Shown here one piece after another: positions 8,684 through 17,748 of a DNA stretch of 64,000 nt (position 1 is its first letter; every line of letters starts with the position of its first letter). The stretch is from Hyphomicrobiales bacterium. Its GTDB lineage: Bacteria; Pseudomonadota; Alphaproteobacteria; Rhizobiales; Rhizobiaceae. Under the pieces are notes generated by a model. It was given only the letters and a program-made list of their open reading frames with translations, did no database searches and was not told where the DNA came from. The stretch spans positions 62,001 to 126,000 of the forward strand of contig UCII01000010.1 in NCBI GenBank assembly GCA_900472485.1, in the 5' to 3' direction. Made by a program: the position numbers and the translations under genes.

Positions 8684-9679
8684 TCAGGCGACGCCGATCC
8701 GCAGCAGATCGTGGAAGTGTACGACACCGATCGGCCGGCGCGCTTCATCGATGACCATGAGCGCCGAGATATTGTGACGGTTGAGCACGGCCATGGCGCT
8801 CGTCGCCAGCGTCGTTTCCTTCACCGTTTTTGGATTGGGGGTCATCACCTCATCCACCAGCATCTCCGCGAGGCTGGTGCCGAGATTGCGGGCAATGTCG
8901 CCATCGGTGACGATGCCGCAGAGGCAACCATCATCATCGATCACGCCGACGCAGCCGAACCGCATCTTCGATAGCGTCATCGCCGCTTCCGGCATACCGG
9001 TTCCAAGCTTGACGAGAGGCACGCGGTCGCCCTTGTGCATGATGTCGGCGACATGCGAGAGGCTGGCACCGAGCTTGCCGCCCGGATGGAAAGTGCGGAA
9101 ATCCTCGGCGGTGAAGCCGCGCGCCTCCAGTAAGGCGACGGTCAGCGCATCGCCGATCGCAAGCTGCAGCAGCGTCGATGTCGTCGGCGCGAGCCCATGC
9201 GGGCAGGCCTCCTGCTCCTTAGGGAGCAACAGCACTACATCCGATTCGCGAGCAAGCGTAGAAGTTTCGCCGGCGGTGATGGCGATCATTGGGATTGAGA
9301 AACGCCGGGAATAGCTGATGATGCCGCGCAGCTCGGCGCTTTCGCCGCCCCAGGAGATGGCGATGATGACGTCAGCCTGCGTGATCATGCCGAGATCGCC
9401 GTGGTTGGCTTCGACCGGATGGACGAAGAAAGCCGGCGTGCCCGTGGAAGCCAGGCTTGCGGCGAGCTTGTTGCCGATATGGCCGCTCTTGCCGACGCCG
9501 GTGATGACAACACGGCCACTGATATCGCCGATGAGCGCGACAGCGCGACTGAAGGGCTCGGCCAGACCATTGGTCAGTGCGCGTTCGAGCGCTTCCATGC
9601 CCCGTCTCTCGGTCTCGATCGTTCGCATCGCGGATTCGATCGCACCGTTCTCGATGAGTCTTACAGCTCTCTTATTCAT
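8684..9679 (-). CDS. kpsF: D-arabinose-5-phosphate isomerase (SIS-CBS-CBS)
   Basis: A 331-residue enzyme predicted to interconvert ribulose-5-phosphate and arabinose-5-phosphate, the first step of Kdo synthesis for lipopolysaccharide or capsule. The SIS domain (about 45-180) shows VVITGVGKSGHIGNKLAASLASTG and HPVEANHGDLG, with a conserved His region near PHGLAPTTST. Two CBS domains follow (about 210-265 and 275-330). Length and order match KdsD/KpsF/GutQ. Paralogues cannot be separated here, so the symbol is generic. Confidence 0.92.
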   Translation of the reverse strand: MNKRAVRLIENGAIESAMRTIETERRGMEALERALTNGLAEPFSRAVALIGDISGRVVITGVGKSGHIGNKLAASLASTGTPAFFVHPVEANHGDLGMITQADVIIAISWGGESAELRGIISYSRRFSIPMIAITAGETSTLARESDVVLLLPKEQEACPHGLAPTTSTLLQLAIGDALTVALLEARGFTAEDFRTFHPGGKLGASLSHVADIMHKGDRVPLVKLGTGMPEAAMTLSKMRFGCVGVIDDDGCLCGIVTDGDIARNLGTSLAEMLVDEVMTPNPKTVKETTLATSAMAVLNRHNISALMVIDEARRPIGVVHFHDLLRIGVA

Positions 9680-9874
9680 GAGCGAGGCCTAACGCTTTTC
9701 TGCAAATCTGTCCACAAAGATCGACTTATGGCGATACACAGCTTGCAGCGCCTTCCCGACAAATATTATCGGACCCTTTCTTGTCGCCATCGCTTGGCAA
9801 CCAAGCGTTAACCACGCGGCTTTACACTTGGGTAAGAATTTAGGTCATTTCCAGCAGGGTCAGATATAAACAAC

Positions 9875-11392
9875 ATGGGCATCGGCAAGGACAAGGCGGG
9901 TTATGATGCCCTCCGGCTGACGGCATGGGCAAGTTCCGCCCTGCTCAGCTGGGGTATCGTATTCTCCGCGCCGCTGTCGGCCCATGCGCAATCCTTGCCG
10001 CCAGACCAGAACCTCGACGATACCTTGCCTGCCTCGACGTCGGCATCCCCGACCGATCCGAATGCCGCACCCACGACCGACAGCCAGGCGACCGCGCCGG
10101 CAAACCAGACATCGACCTCCAGCGACGCGCCGTTGAACGCGCCGCTGCGCCTCACCGGTATCGACCCCACAACCACCGGCTCGATGCTGGATAACGACCT
10201 GCGCCGTGTGAACCAGCGCGAACCAAGCATTGATGATTTGAGAGCCCGCCGGTATCCGGATCGAGCAGATGCACAGGGCATCCCGCTCGGCACCTTCACC
10301 CTGAAGCCTTCGATCAACCAGTCGATCAACATCGAGCGGGATCGCACCGGCGACACCAAGGATAACCGCGGCTTTTTGCAGACCGATCTTCGCAGCACCC
10401 TGACATCTGACTGGGATCGTCACGCACTGACCATCACCGGTGAAGGCGTCTGGCAGAAGAACGTCAGCGGCGCGGGCGAAGAGAAGCCGACGGTCAATCT
10501 GAATGCCGACCTGCGTCTCGATCTTCCCGCCGATACGACGGCGCATGTCACCGCCGGCTATCAATTCTATCGCGAGGATACAAGCGACCCGAATGCGATC
10601 GCCGGCGCCTCGAAACAGTCCGCCGTCAACCAGTACACGGCCGGCCTCTCGCTGGAGCGCGATTTCGGCCTGCTGCGCGGCACCACGGCCGTAGCGTTGA
10701 CACGCAGCGTCTATTCCAACGCCGTGCTTTCGGATGGGACGACGGTCACCCTCAGCGATCGCAACCAGACGGCCGGAACCTGGCGCGGCCGTATCGGCTA
10801 CGAGCTGTCGCCCGCCATCATTCCCTTCGTCGAAGTCACTCTCGGTCGCGCCGTCTACGATGAGACGCGCGACAGCAACGGCTATGCCCGCTCGAATCAG
10901 AGTTATGGCGGCAAGGGCGGCGTCGAAGTCGATCTCGGTGAAAAATTCAAGGGCGAGCTTGGCTTCGGCTACCAGCACACGGAATTCGACGATTCGCGCC
11001 TGGGCTCGGTCGATTCGCCCACGATCGATGGCAGCCTCGCCTGGTCGCCGCAGCGCGGCACCGATATCAGCGTCGGCCTTTCGACGACCGTACAACCTTC
11101 GACCACGGCCGGCCTCAGCGGCTACACCGCTTATCAGCTCACGAGCACCATAAGCCATCAGCTGCGCGACGACCTCACCGCCAAGCTGACGGGAGGCCCG
11201 ACCTGGCGCAATTACCCCTCCAATGGCAGTGCCGCCGACGAAATCGAATACGACGCCGCTTTCGGGCTAACCTGGGGGATCAACCGTTACCTCGATCTCA
11301 CCAGCAATGTCGGCTATCAGCTGACGACGAGGGATGTGGGCGACAGCACCCGGCAGTTCCAGGCCGGTCTGGGCCTGACGGTAAAGCGCTAA
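9875..11392 (+). CDS. Outer-membrane beta-barrel protein (BBP2_2-like)
   Basis: A 505-residue exported protein. A long N-terminal signal region (residues 1-38) ends in AHAQ. A disordered Pro/Thr/Ser-rich stretch follows (about 40-110). The rest (about 130-505) is a run of alternating beta strands with aromatic girdle residues and ends in a strand with the terminal residues LGLTVKR, typical of an outer-membrane barrel. The pattern fits the putative beta-barrel porin 2 family, which in rhizobia often lies near surface polysaccharide genes. galU lies downstream on the opposite strand. Substrate and partner are unknown. Confidence 0.78.
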   Translation: MGIGKDKAGYDALRLTAWASSALLSWGIVFSAPLSAHAQSLPPDQNLDDTLPASTSASPTDPNAAPTTDSQATAPANQTSTSSDAPLNAPLRLTGIDPTTTGSMLDNDLRRVNQREPSIDDLRARRYPDRADAQGIPLGTFTLKPSINQSINIERDRTGDTKDNRGFLQTDLRSTLTSDWDRHALTITGEGVWQKNVSGAGEEKPTVNLNADLRLDLPADTTAHVTAGYQFYREDTSDPNAIAGASKQSAVNQYTAGLSLERDFGLLRGTTAVALTRSVYSNAVLSDGTTVTLSDRNQTAGTWRGRIGYELSPAIIPFVEVTLGRAVYDETRDSNGYARSNQSYGGKGGVEVDLGEKFKGELGFGYQHTEFDDSRLGSVDSPTIDGSLAWSPQRGTDISVGLSTTVQPSTTAGLSGYTAYQLTSTISHQLRDDLTAKLTGGPTWRNYPSNGSAADEIEYDAAFGLTWGINRYLDLTSNVGYQLTTRDVGDSTRQFQAGLGLTVKR

Positions 11393-11429
11393 GCCCTGCC
11401 TTCGCTTAAATCCAAGCCACTCAAATGAA

Positions 11430-11465
11430 TTGAGGCCCAGCATATGCCAGGCCTCAAGATTTTCT
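11430..11465. terminator. Hairpin between convergent barrel gene and galU
   Basis: An 8-bp stem, TTGAGGCC at 11430-11437 with GGCCTCAA at 11450-11457, is followed on the plus strand by GATTTTC. It is suited to ending the barrel-gene transcript and perhaps the opposing galU transcript. Confidence 0.65.
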
Positions 11466-11481
11466 CCAAAAGGTCGAATCC

Positions 11482-12369
11482 CTATTTCAGGGCAGCGATC
11501 AGCGCCTTGAACTCGTCCTCGATGGTCGGGCGGATGTCGTCACGCGCCAAAGCGAAGGCGACATTCGCGAGGATGAAACCGTCCTTGGCACCGCAGTCGA
11601 ACGTCTGGCCCCGGAAGTGATAGCCGGCGAAATCCTGCGTCTTGGCAAGCTTCAGCATGCCGTCCGTCAGCTGGATCTCGTTGCCGGCACCGCGCTCCTG
11701 GCTTTCCAAGATACGGAAGATTTCTGGCTGAAGAATGTAGCGGCCGTTGATGAAGAAGTTGGAAGGCGCTGTGCCCTTGGCCGGCTTTTCAACCATTTCC
11801 GTGATACGGAAGCCGCTGCCGATCGTCTCGCCGACGCCGACGATACCGTATTTATGGGTCTGGTCGGGGGCGCATTCCTCGACGGCGATGACATTGCCGC
11901 CGCTGTGCTCGTAAAGCTCGATCATGCCCTTCATGCAGCCCTTTTCGGCGCGCATGACCATATCGGGCAGCAGCAGCGCGAACGGCTCGTCGCCGACGAT
12001 CTCGCGAGCGCACCAGACGGCGTGGCCGAGGCCGAGCGGCTCCTGCTGGCGCGTGAAGCTCGCCGTGCCGGCCTTCGGCAACAGGCCGTTCAGCAGCGAC
12101 AGTTCGGCGTTCTTGTTGCGCTGGCGCAGCGTCTGCTCAAGCTCGAACTGGATGTCGAAATAATCTTCGATGACGTGCTTGCTGCGGCCCGTGACGAACA
12201 CGAAATGCTCGATGCCCGCTTCCATCGCCTCGTCGACGACATACTGGATCACCGGCTTATCCACGACGGTCAGCATTTCCTTCGGCACCGCCTTGGTCGC
12301 CGGCAAGAACCGCGTCCCTAGTCCGGCGACCGGAAATACTGCCTTACGAACCTTCTTATGCTGTCCCAC
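11482..12369 (-). CDS. galU: UTP-glucose-1-phosphate uridylyltransferase
   Basis: A 295-residue enzyme making UDP-glucose from UTP and glucose-1-phosphate for exopolysaccharide, lipopolysaccharide and cyclic glucans. The N-terminal nucleotide-binding signature is [20 protein letters not shown], with [13 protein letters not shown] just after. The segment [14 protein letters not shown] and the sugar-binding VVEKPAKG-like loop (EMVEKP) follow. The start is GTG at 12369, preceded at good spacing by AGGAGG; an ATG four bases upstream is out of frame and reaches a stop in five codons. Rhizobial orthologues are also called exoN. Confidence 0.94.
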   Translation of the reverse strand: MGQHKKVRKAVFPVAGLGTRFLPATKAVPKEMLTVVDKPVIQYVVDEAMEAGIEHFVFVTGRSKHVIEDYFDIQFELEQTLRQRNKNAELSLLNGLLPKAGTASFTRQQEPLGLGHAVWCAREIVGDEPFALLLPDMVMRAEKGCMKGMIELYEHSGGNVIAVEECAPDQTHKYGIVGVGETIGSGFRITEMVEKPAKGTAPSNFFINGRYILQPEIFRILESQERGAGNEIQLTDGMLKLAKTQDFAGYHFRGQTFDCGAKDGFILANVAFALARDDIRPTIEDEFKALIAALK

Positions 12370-12572
12370 GCATACCTCCTGGGCATTAAATCAGTTGGCA
12401 CAAAGCCATTCTAAAGGTCAGTAGATTAGATTTGCTACTGTTTTGCAAATAATGACTGACGCAAACTTCCATGGTAAAGAATTTGTTGACTTCGTTCGTT
12501 TAGCGTCACGCATGGGCCGATGCTACGTGCATCGCCGCACCGAAATCCAACGATTGATGGACAAGGCTGTAG

Positions 12573-13796
12573 ATGACCGTAAACCGCAAACACTCCCTTC
12601 GTGGTCTCGCTCTGGCGCTCGCGCTCGGCGCCCTGGCGGGATTCCTTCCCGTTAACGCCAATGCTGACCCTGGGTTCCAGAAATGGATCGCGGGCTTCTA
12701 CGCTACCGCGGCAAAGAGCGGCATCACGCAATCGACCTATCGCAATGCATTTGCCGGCGTAACCGACCCGGACCCCACGGTGCTTGAAAAGGCGCAGTAC
12801 CAGCCAGAATTCAAGTCCCAAATCTGGGATTACCTCGACTCCCGTGTCAATCCCTATACGGTCGATATTGGCCGCAAGATGGCGGTTAAGTACGGATCCA
12901 CACTGCGCACGCTCGAACAGCATTTCGGCGTCGATCGCAATATCATACTGGCCATCTGGTCGATGGAGTCGAATTACGGCGAGGTTCTCGCCAAGAACGA
13001 TCGGCTGCATTATGTGCCCCGCGCGCTGGCGACCCTTGCCTATGCCGATCCGAAGCGAGCGAATTATGCCAAGAAGCAGCTCATCGCCGCGCTGAAGATC
13101 CTGCAGAAGGGCGACATCTCGCGCAAGGACCTGAACGGCTCCTGGGCCGGCGCCATGGGCCATACGCAGTTCATCCCGACGAGCTATCTCCTCTATGCTG
13201 TCGATGCCGACGGCAGCGGCCATGCCGATATCTGGAATTCCGTTCCGGACGCCCTGGCGACGACAGCCAATCTCCTCGCCAAGAACGGTTGGGATACCGG
13301 CCGGACCTGGGGTTACGAAGTGGTCGTACCACCCGGCGGCAATGCCCAGGCCGGCAAGACTCACACAATCGCACAATGGGCGGCTCTCGGCTTCGTGCGT
13401 CCCAACGGCAAGGGTTTCCGCAGCACCTCCGACCGCGCGCAGCTCAAGATGCCCGGCGGACCGAACGGCCCCGGCTTCCTGATGACCGGAAACTTCTTCA
13501 CCATCAAGCGCTACAATGCCTCCGACAGCTACGCCTTGGCAGTCGGCCTGCTCGCGGACCAGATTGCCGGCTATGGCGGCATGCAGCAATCCTGGCCCCG
13601 TCCGAGCGGCACGCTCGACGTCAAGCAGAAATTCGAGCTGCAGACGCGTCTGAAAGAACTCGGCTATTATGACGGCGTGGTCGACGGCAATTTCGGCTCG
13701 GGCTCGAAGGCCGCGATATCAGCCGTCCAGCAGCGCATGGGCATGGATGCGGACGGTGAGCCGTCAATGAACCTGCTGAAAGCATTGCGTAAGTAG
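12573..13796 (+). CDS. MltB-type lytic murein transglycosylase with peptidoglycan-binding domain
   Basis: A 407-residue exported enzyme that cleaves the MurNAc-GlcNAc bond to give 1,6-anhydro ends. Residues 1-31 form a signal peptide (cut after ANA, no lipobox). The MltB-like catalytic domain spans about 32-330 with the catalytic Glu132 in ILAIWSMESNYG and the motifs GAMGHTQFIPTSY and DIWNSVPDALATTANLL. A PG_binding_1 domain occupies about 342-405 (LKELGYYDGVVDGNFGSGSKAAI). It is transcribed with the DUF459 gene starting 79 bp downstream, a pairing that suggests a cell-wall context for that protein. Confidence 0.93.
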   Translation: MTVNRKHSLRGLALALALGALAGFLPVNANADPGFQKWIAGFYATAAKSGITQSTYRNAFAGVTDPDPTVLEKAQYQPEFKSQIWDYLDSRVNPYTVDIGRKMAVKYGSTLRTLEQHFGVDRNIILAIWSMESNYGEVLAKNDRLHYVPRALATLAYADPKRANYAKKQLIAALKILQKGDISRKDLNGSWAGAMGHTQFIPTSYLLYAVDADGSGHADIWNSVPDALATTANLLAKNGWDTGRTWGYEVVVPPGGNAQAGKTHTIAQWAALGFVRPNGKGFRSTSDRAQLKMPGGPNGPGFLMTGNFFTIKRYNASDSYALAVGLLADQIAGYGGMQQSWPRPSGTLDVKQKFELQTRLKELGYYDGVVDGNFGSGSKAAISAVQQRMGMDADGEPSMNLLKALRK

Positions 13797-13875
13797 GCCG
13801 CCTCGAGCGAATCCGGGACCGCCGGACGATGAAATCGTCCTTATGCGGCCCGGACTCGTCAGCGGAAAAGAAGCG

Positions 13876-15066
13876 ATGATGAAACACCCTGCCCGCGCGA
13901 CCAAGACAACTCTGGGGATTGTTCTGACGGCATTCTTCGCCGCCGTCATCGCGCTTGGCTGCCTGCCGAATATGGCGCAGGCGCAGGAGCGGCCGCGGCG
14001 AAACCTGTTCGACATGCTGTTCGGCACGCGCGAACCCGATTACCCGGACCAACCCATCGAGCAGCCGCCGCCTCGTCGCAAGGTGCAGCCGAAAAAGCGT
14101 CCGACCCCGCCGCCGCGCCAGCCGGTCGCGCAGCCGGAAACACCGCCCCCCGCGGAAAAGCTTTCTGACGCCAAAACCATCCTCGTCGTCGGCGATTTTC
14201 TGGCGAGCGGCCTGGCTACCGGGCTGGAAGATGCCTTCTCTACCTCCCCCGGCGTCGTCGTCCAGTCCCGCGGCAACGTCGCCTCCGGTCTCGTGCGGCA
14301 GGACTATTACAACTGGCCGCAGCAATTGCCTGAGATGATCGACCAGCTGAAACCGGCTATGGTTGTCGTCATGATCGGCGCCAATGACCGCCAGCAGATG
14401 ATCGGCGATGGGCTCAACGAGAAATACGGCACCGATCCATGGTTCCTCGCCTATGAAGAACGCGTACAGCAATTCGCCAAGCTGGTAACGAGCCGCCATA
14501 TTCCGCTGCTCTGGGTCGGGCTGCCCTCCTTCGGTTCGGATCAGCTGACCGCCAGCGCCGTCAAGCTCAACCAGATCTACCAAAGCCAGACCACTAGCGT
14601 TGGCGGCGAGTTCATCGACATATGGGACGGGTTTACCGACCAGAACGGCGAATTCATCGTCACCGGCTCCGATATCAACGGCCAGCAGGTTCGACTGAGA
14701 ACGGCCGACGGCGTCAATCTGACGGCTGCCGGCAAGCGCAAGGTCGCCTTTTATCTGGAGAAGTCTGCCCGCCGGATCCTGGGCGATCAGGCAAGCCCCG
14801 ACATCACGCGCCTGGACACCAGCAATCCGCTGCCGGCGCAACAGGCCAATCTTCCAGGCGCGGAGCCGGAAAAGATCACCCGCACCCAGCCGATGAGCCT
14901 CTCCGATCCAGATCTCGACGGCGGCTCGCAGCTCCTGGGCAGCACCGCTGCCCCTGCCGTAACGACTTCATCACCCCGCGATCTTCTGGTCGAGAAAGGC
15001 CTGATGGAGCCGGCGCCGGTCGGTCGCGTGGACGACTACAGATTGCCGGGATCGGTTGCACGATAG
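13876..15066 (+). CDS. DUF459 SGNH-hydrolase-like protein with altered catalytic residues
   Basis: A 396-residue exported protein. A signal peptide or anchor ends at about residue 37 (AQAQ), followed by a Pro/Arg/Lys-rich linker (about 45-95). The SGNH-like domain starts near 98. Block I, normally GDSL, reads GDFLASGL with Phe108 in place of the nucleophile Ser. Block III is intact (MIGANDRQ). Block V, normally DxxH, reads D278-G-V-N281, so the His is Asn. Two of three hydrolytic residues are therefore missing. The ATG at 13876 is preferred over 13843 because of the GGAAAAG upstream and the better signal peptide. It follows the transglycosylase gene in the same direction. Confidence 0.82.
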   Translation: MMKHPARATKTTLGIVLTAFFAAVIALGCLPNMAQAQERPRRNLFDMLFGTREPDYPDQPIEQPPPRRKVQPKKRPTPPPRQPVAQPETPPPAEKLSDAKTILVVGDFLASGLATGLEDAFSTSPGVVVQSRGNVASGLVRQDYYNWPQQLPEMIDQLKPAMVVVMIGANDRQQMIGDGLNEKYGTDPWFLAYEERVQQFAKLVTSRHIPLLWVGLPSFGSDQLTASAVKLNQIYQSQTTSVGGEFIDIWDGFTDQNGEFIVTGSDINGQQVRLRTADGVNLTAAGKRKVAFYLEKSARRILGDQASPDITRLDTSNPLPAQQANLPGAEPEKITRTQPMSLSDPDLDGGSQLLGSTAAPAVTTSSPRDLLVEKGLMEPAPVGRVDDYRLPGSVAR

Positions 15067-15082
15067 GCGGCGCGAAGGCGGT

Positions 15083-15111
15083 TTGACAATGCAGCACCCG
15101 GCCAATAGAAG
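15083..15111 (+). promoter_or_regulatory. Possible sigma-70 promoter for the GlyRS-like gene
   Basis: TTGACA at 15083-15088 is a perfect -35 box. A 17-nt spacer leads to TAGAAG at 15106-15111, a weak -10 box. It would produce a leader of about 190 nt before the GTG start at 15306. Confidence 0.4.
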
Positions 15112-15151
15112 AACTGCATGAGCACCAAAAGCGCAGATCAGATCGATCGTT

Positions 15152-15180
15152 ACCGCACCTGCCCGCAGGCTGCGGTTTTG
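15152..15180 (+). terminator. Hairpin with short T-tract (terminator or attenuator)
   Basis: ACCGCA-CCTG pairs with CAGG-c-TGCGGT (15152-15161 with 15166-15176) around a CCCG loop and is followed by TTTG. It may simply end the DUF459 transcript. It also lies inside the leader predicted for the next gene, so attenuation is possible. Confidence 0.5.
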
Positions 15181-15207
15181 CGCGCTTTCTCCGGCCGAGG
15201 TCTCCGC

Positions 15208-15256
15208 GTCCAGTCGTGACGGCCGGAGGCGTTGATGCGTCCGGCGGCTGCTGGAC
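15208..15256 (+). promoter_or_regulatory. Structured leader hairpin upstream of GlyRS-like gene
   Basis: An outer stem GTCCAG/CTGGAC (15208-15213 with 15251-15256) encloses an inner stem GCCGGA/TCCGGC (15222-15227 with 15240-15245). It sits 50 nt before the start codon. I do not recognise a known riboswitch. Confidence 0.4.
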
Positions 15257-15305
15257 GTAAAGCCCTCAACCTCAAGACATCAACGTTGCCCATGGAGAAT
15301 GGCAC

Positions 15306-16055
15306 GTGCTCAATATCTATAACGTCAATTCGCTCGTTCACTGGGAAGAGCGGGACATTAAACTGCGCGACGATTTCATCCGCTTCTTTTCCGATGAGGT
15401 CGCGAACTTCCTGCGATCGGCAAACCCCGCCTGGGATATGCGAAGGGTCGAGGCTCCGACCCTGATGCCTCGAAACCTCGTTTCGGACGCCTATTCCAAC
15501 TCGGACATATGGGTGCAGGAGCGAATGTCGAACACCGAAGCCGAACTTGTGCTCCGGCCCGAAACGACGCCGTCAACCTACGCCTACATGCAGCATCTTC
15601 TCGGAAACCATTCGAGAACAAGGCTGCCTCTATGCGTCTGGCAAGCCGGTAAATCCTACCGCCGGGAACAGGACCAGCCGAGCAAGCATGTGAGGCTCAA
15701 GGAATTCTGGCAGCTTGAATTCCAATGCGCTTTCACCGCCGATAGCGGCAATGATTATCACGCCGCCTCCCTCGAACCCGTCCGCAGGATGATCGCTTCG
15801 GTCATCCACCTGCCGACGCGGGTCGTGCCGTCGGATCGCCTGCCGGCCTATTCCGAGGTCACCATAGATATCGAGGTCGACAACGGCGATAAATGGATGG
15901 AGATCTGTTCGATTTCGAGGCGAACGGACTTTCCGCAGCGCTACCGCAGCCAGCCGAAGAAAGGGCCGGCGATAGACCATGACGTCGCGGTGCTCGAAAT
16001 TGCCATCGGCCTCGACCGCTGCCTCTACAACTGGAACATCGCCGCAAGCCGATAA
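15306..16055 (+). CDS. Stand-alone class II aminoacyl-tRNA-synthetase core, glycyl-type
   Basis: A 249-residue protein corresponding to only the catalytic core of a dimeric (GRS1-type) glycyl-tRNA synthetase, which is normally about 450-500 residues or longer. Motif 2 is visible as SYRREQDQPSKHVRLKEFWQ (117-136), preceded by LRPETTPSTY (83-92). The segment WMEICSISRRTDF (197-209) matches the glycine-pocket region of bacterial dimeric GlyRS (WxELxGIAxRTDF), and motif 3 reads AIGLDRCLY (233-241). No anticodon-binding domain follows. Alphaproteobacteria normally charge tRNA-Gly with GlyQ/GlyS, so this is probably not the housekeeping enzyme. GTG start supported by GGAG 8 nt upstream. It might aminoacylate a small molecule or carrier, or act as a regulator; function unknown. 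Confidence 0.8.
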   Translation: MLNIYNVNSLVHWEERDIKLRDDFIRFFSDEVANFLRSANPAWDMRRVEAPTLMPRNLVSDAYSNSDIWVQERMSNTEAELVLRPETTPSTYAYMQHLLGNHSRTRLPLCVWQAGKSYRREQDQPSKHVRLKEFWQLEFQCAFTADSGNDYHAASLEPVRRMIASVIHLPTRVVPSDRLPAYSEVTIDIEVDNGDKWMEICSISRRTDFPQRYRSQPKKGPAIDHDVAVLEIAIGLDRCLYNWNIAASR

Positions 16056-16060
16056 CGATA

Positions 16061-16092
16061 AAGGCCGGGTTCATCGAGAACCCGGCCTTCAA
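16061..16092. terminator. Bidirectional terminator, GlyRS-like gene / gltD
   Basis: A perfect 11-bp stem, AAGGCCGGGTT at 16061-16071 with AACCCGGCCTT at 16079-16089, lies between two convergent genes. T-rich flanks are short on both strands. Confidence 0.8.
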
Positions 16093-16117
16093 TCACTTTG
16101 CGCGCGAGATAGCGAAA

Positions 16118-17572
16118 CTAGGCCGGCAGAACCGTCGAACCCATCAAGGCCTCGTCGATCGCGCGCGCGGCCTGGCGGCCCTCACGGATCGCCCAGACCA
16201 CCAGTGACTGGCCGCGGCGAATGTCGCCGGCGGTCCAGAGCTTGTCGACCGAGGTCTTGTAGTCCTTGTCGTTGGCAACGACGTTGGTCGAACCGCGGCG
16301 GTCGGTATTCACGGTCAGCTTGCCGTCGAGTTCCTTGAGCACGCTGTCGGTGAAGGGGCCGCGGAAGCCGATGGCGATGAAGGCGAGATCGGCGCGGATG
16401 ACGAATTCCGTGCCGGCGATCGGCTTGCGGCGATCGTCGACTTCGCAGCACTTCACGCCCGTCAGCACGCCGTCTTCGCCGATGAATTCGAGCGTTGCCA
16501 CCTGGAATTCGCGAACCGCACCTTCGGCCTGCGAGGAAGAGGTGCGCATCTTCGTTGCCCAGAACGGCCATACGGCGAGCTTGTCTTCCTTCTCCGGCGG
16601 CTGCGGGCGAATATCGAGCTGGGTCACCTTCACCGCACCCTGGCGGAATGCCGTGCCGACGCAGTCGGATGCCGTATCGCCGCCGCCGACGACGACGATG
16701 TGCTTGCCGCCCGCCAGGATCGGATCGGCAGGCCAGCCGACGCTGTCGATGTTTTCGCGGCCGACGCGGCGGTTCTGCTGCACGAGATAGGGCATGGCGT
16801 CATGGACGCCTGCGAGCGTCGTGCCGGGAATGCCAGCTTCGCGCGGGGTTTCCGAGCCGCCGCAATAGAGCACTGCATCATGGTCGGCCAGAAGCTGCTC
16901 GACCTTGACATCGACGCCGACATTGACGCCGCAATGGAAGGTGACGCCTTCGCCCTTCATCTGCTCGACGCGGCGATCGATGAAGTTCTTCTCCATCTTG
17001 AAGTCCGGGATACCATAGCGCAGCAGGCCGCCCGGCTTGCTTTCGCGCTCGTAGACATGAACGTCGTGACCGGCGCGGCCGAGCTGCTGGGCAGCAGCCA
17101 TGCCGGCAGGGCCGGAGCCGATGATTGCGACCTTCTTGCCGGTGTGAACCGTTGCCGGCTGCGGCCGGATGAAGCCGAGCTCATAGGCCTTGTCGGCAAT
17201 CGCCTGCTCGACGGTCTTGATCGCGACGGGCGCATCTTCCAGGTTCAGCGTGCAGGCCTCCTCGCAGGGTGCGGGGCAGACGCGGCCGGTGAATTCCGGG
17301 AAGTTGTTGGTCGAATGCAGGTTGTGGATCGCCTGTTCCCAGTTGTTGTTGTAAACGAGGTCGTTCCAATCGGGGATCTGGTTGTGCACTGGGCAGCCGG
17401 TCGGGCCGTGGCAATAGGGAATGCCACAGTCCATGCAGCGGGCTGCCTGTTTCTGCACTTCCTGGTCCGACATGGGGATCGTGAATTCACGGAAATGCCG
17501 GATGCGATCCGACGCCGGCTGATACTTCGCCACCTGCCGGTCGATTTCCAAGAAGCCTGTTACCTTGCCCAT
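16118..17572 (-). CDS. gltD: Glutamate synthase (NADPH) small subunit
   Basis: A 484-residue flavoprotein subunit that passes electrons from NADPH to GltB for glutamate synthesis from glutamine and 2-oxoglutarate. The N-terminal region has two cysteine clusters for 4Fe-4S centres (AARCMDCGIPYC and CPAPCEEAC). Two Rossmann folds follow: FAD-binding VAIIGSGPAGMAAAQQLGRAGHDV at about residue 149, and the NADPH-binding VVVGGGDTASDCVG. The length is standard. It lies downstream of gltB, separated by 176 bp. Confidence 0.96.
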   Translation of the reverse strand: MGKVTGFLEIDRQVAKYQPASDRIRHFREFTIPMSDQEVQKQAARCMDCGIPYCHGPTGCPVHNQIPDWNDLVYNNNWEQAIHNLHSTNNFPEFTGRVCPAPCEEACTLNLEDAPVAIKTVEQAIADKAYELGFIRPQPATVHTGKKVAIIGSGPAGMAAAQQLGRAGHDVHVYERESKPGGLLRYGIPDFKMEKNFIDRRVEQMKGEGVTFHCGVNVGVDVKVEQLLADHDAVLYCGGSETPREAGIPGTTLAGVHDAMPYLVQQNRRVGRENIDSVGWPADPILAGGKHIVVVGGGDTASDCVGTAFRQGAVKVTQLDIRPQPPEKEDKLAVWPFWATKMRTSSSQAEGAVREFQVATLEFIGEDGVLTGVKCCEVDDRRKPIAGTEFVIRADLAFIAIGFRGPFTDSVLKELDGKLTVNTDRRGSTNVVANDKDYKTSVDKLWTAGDIRRGQSLVVWAIREGRQAARAIDEALMGSTVLPA

Positions 17573-17748
17573 GCTTTCGTTTCCTCACTCAAAAAGAGGA
17601 GCTCATGGCTCCCGTGCCTGAGGGTCATCTCGGTTCCCTGTCCGGCACTTTAATTCAAATCCGATTCCGTTGTTCGACAGTCGCGATCGCCATGACGGCG
17701 ATCGCAATGCGAGGCGAAACCCTCGGCTGGTTTCAGAACTGGGGCAGA

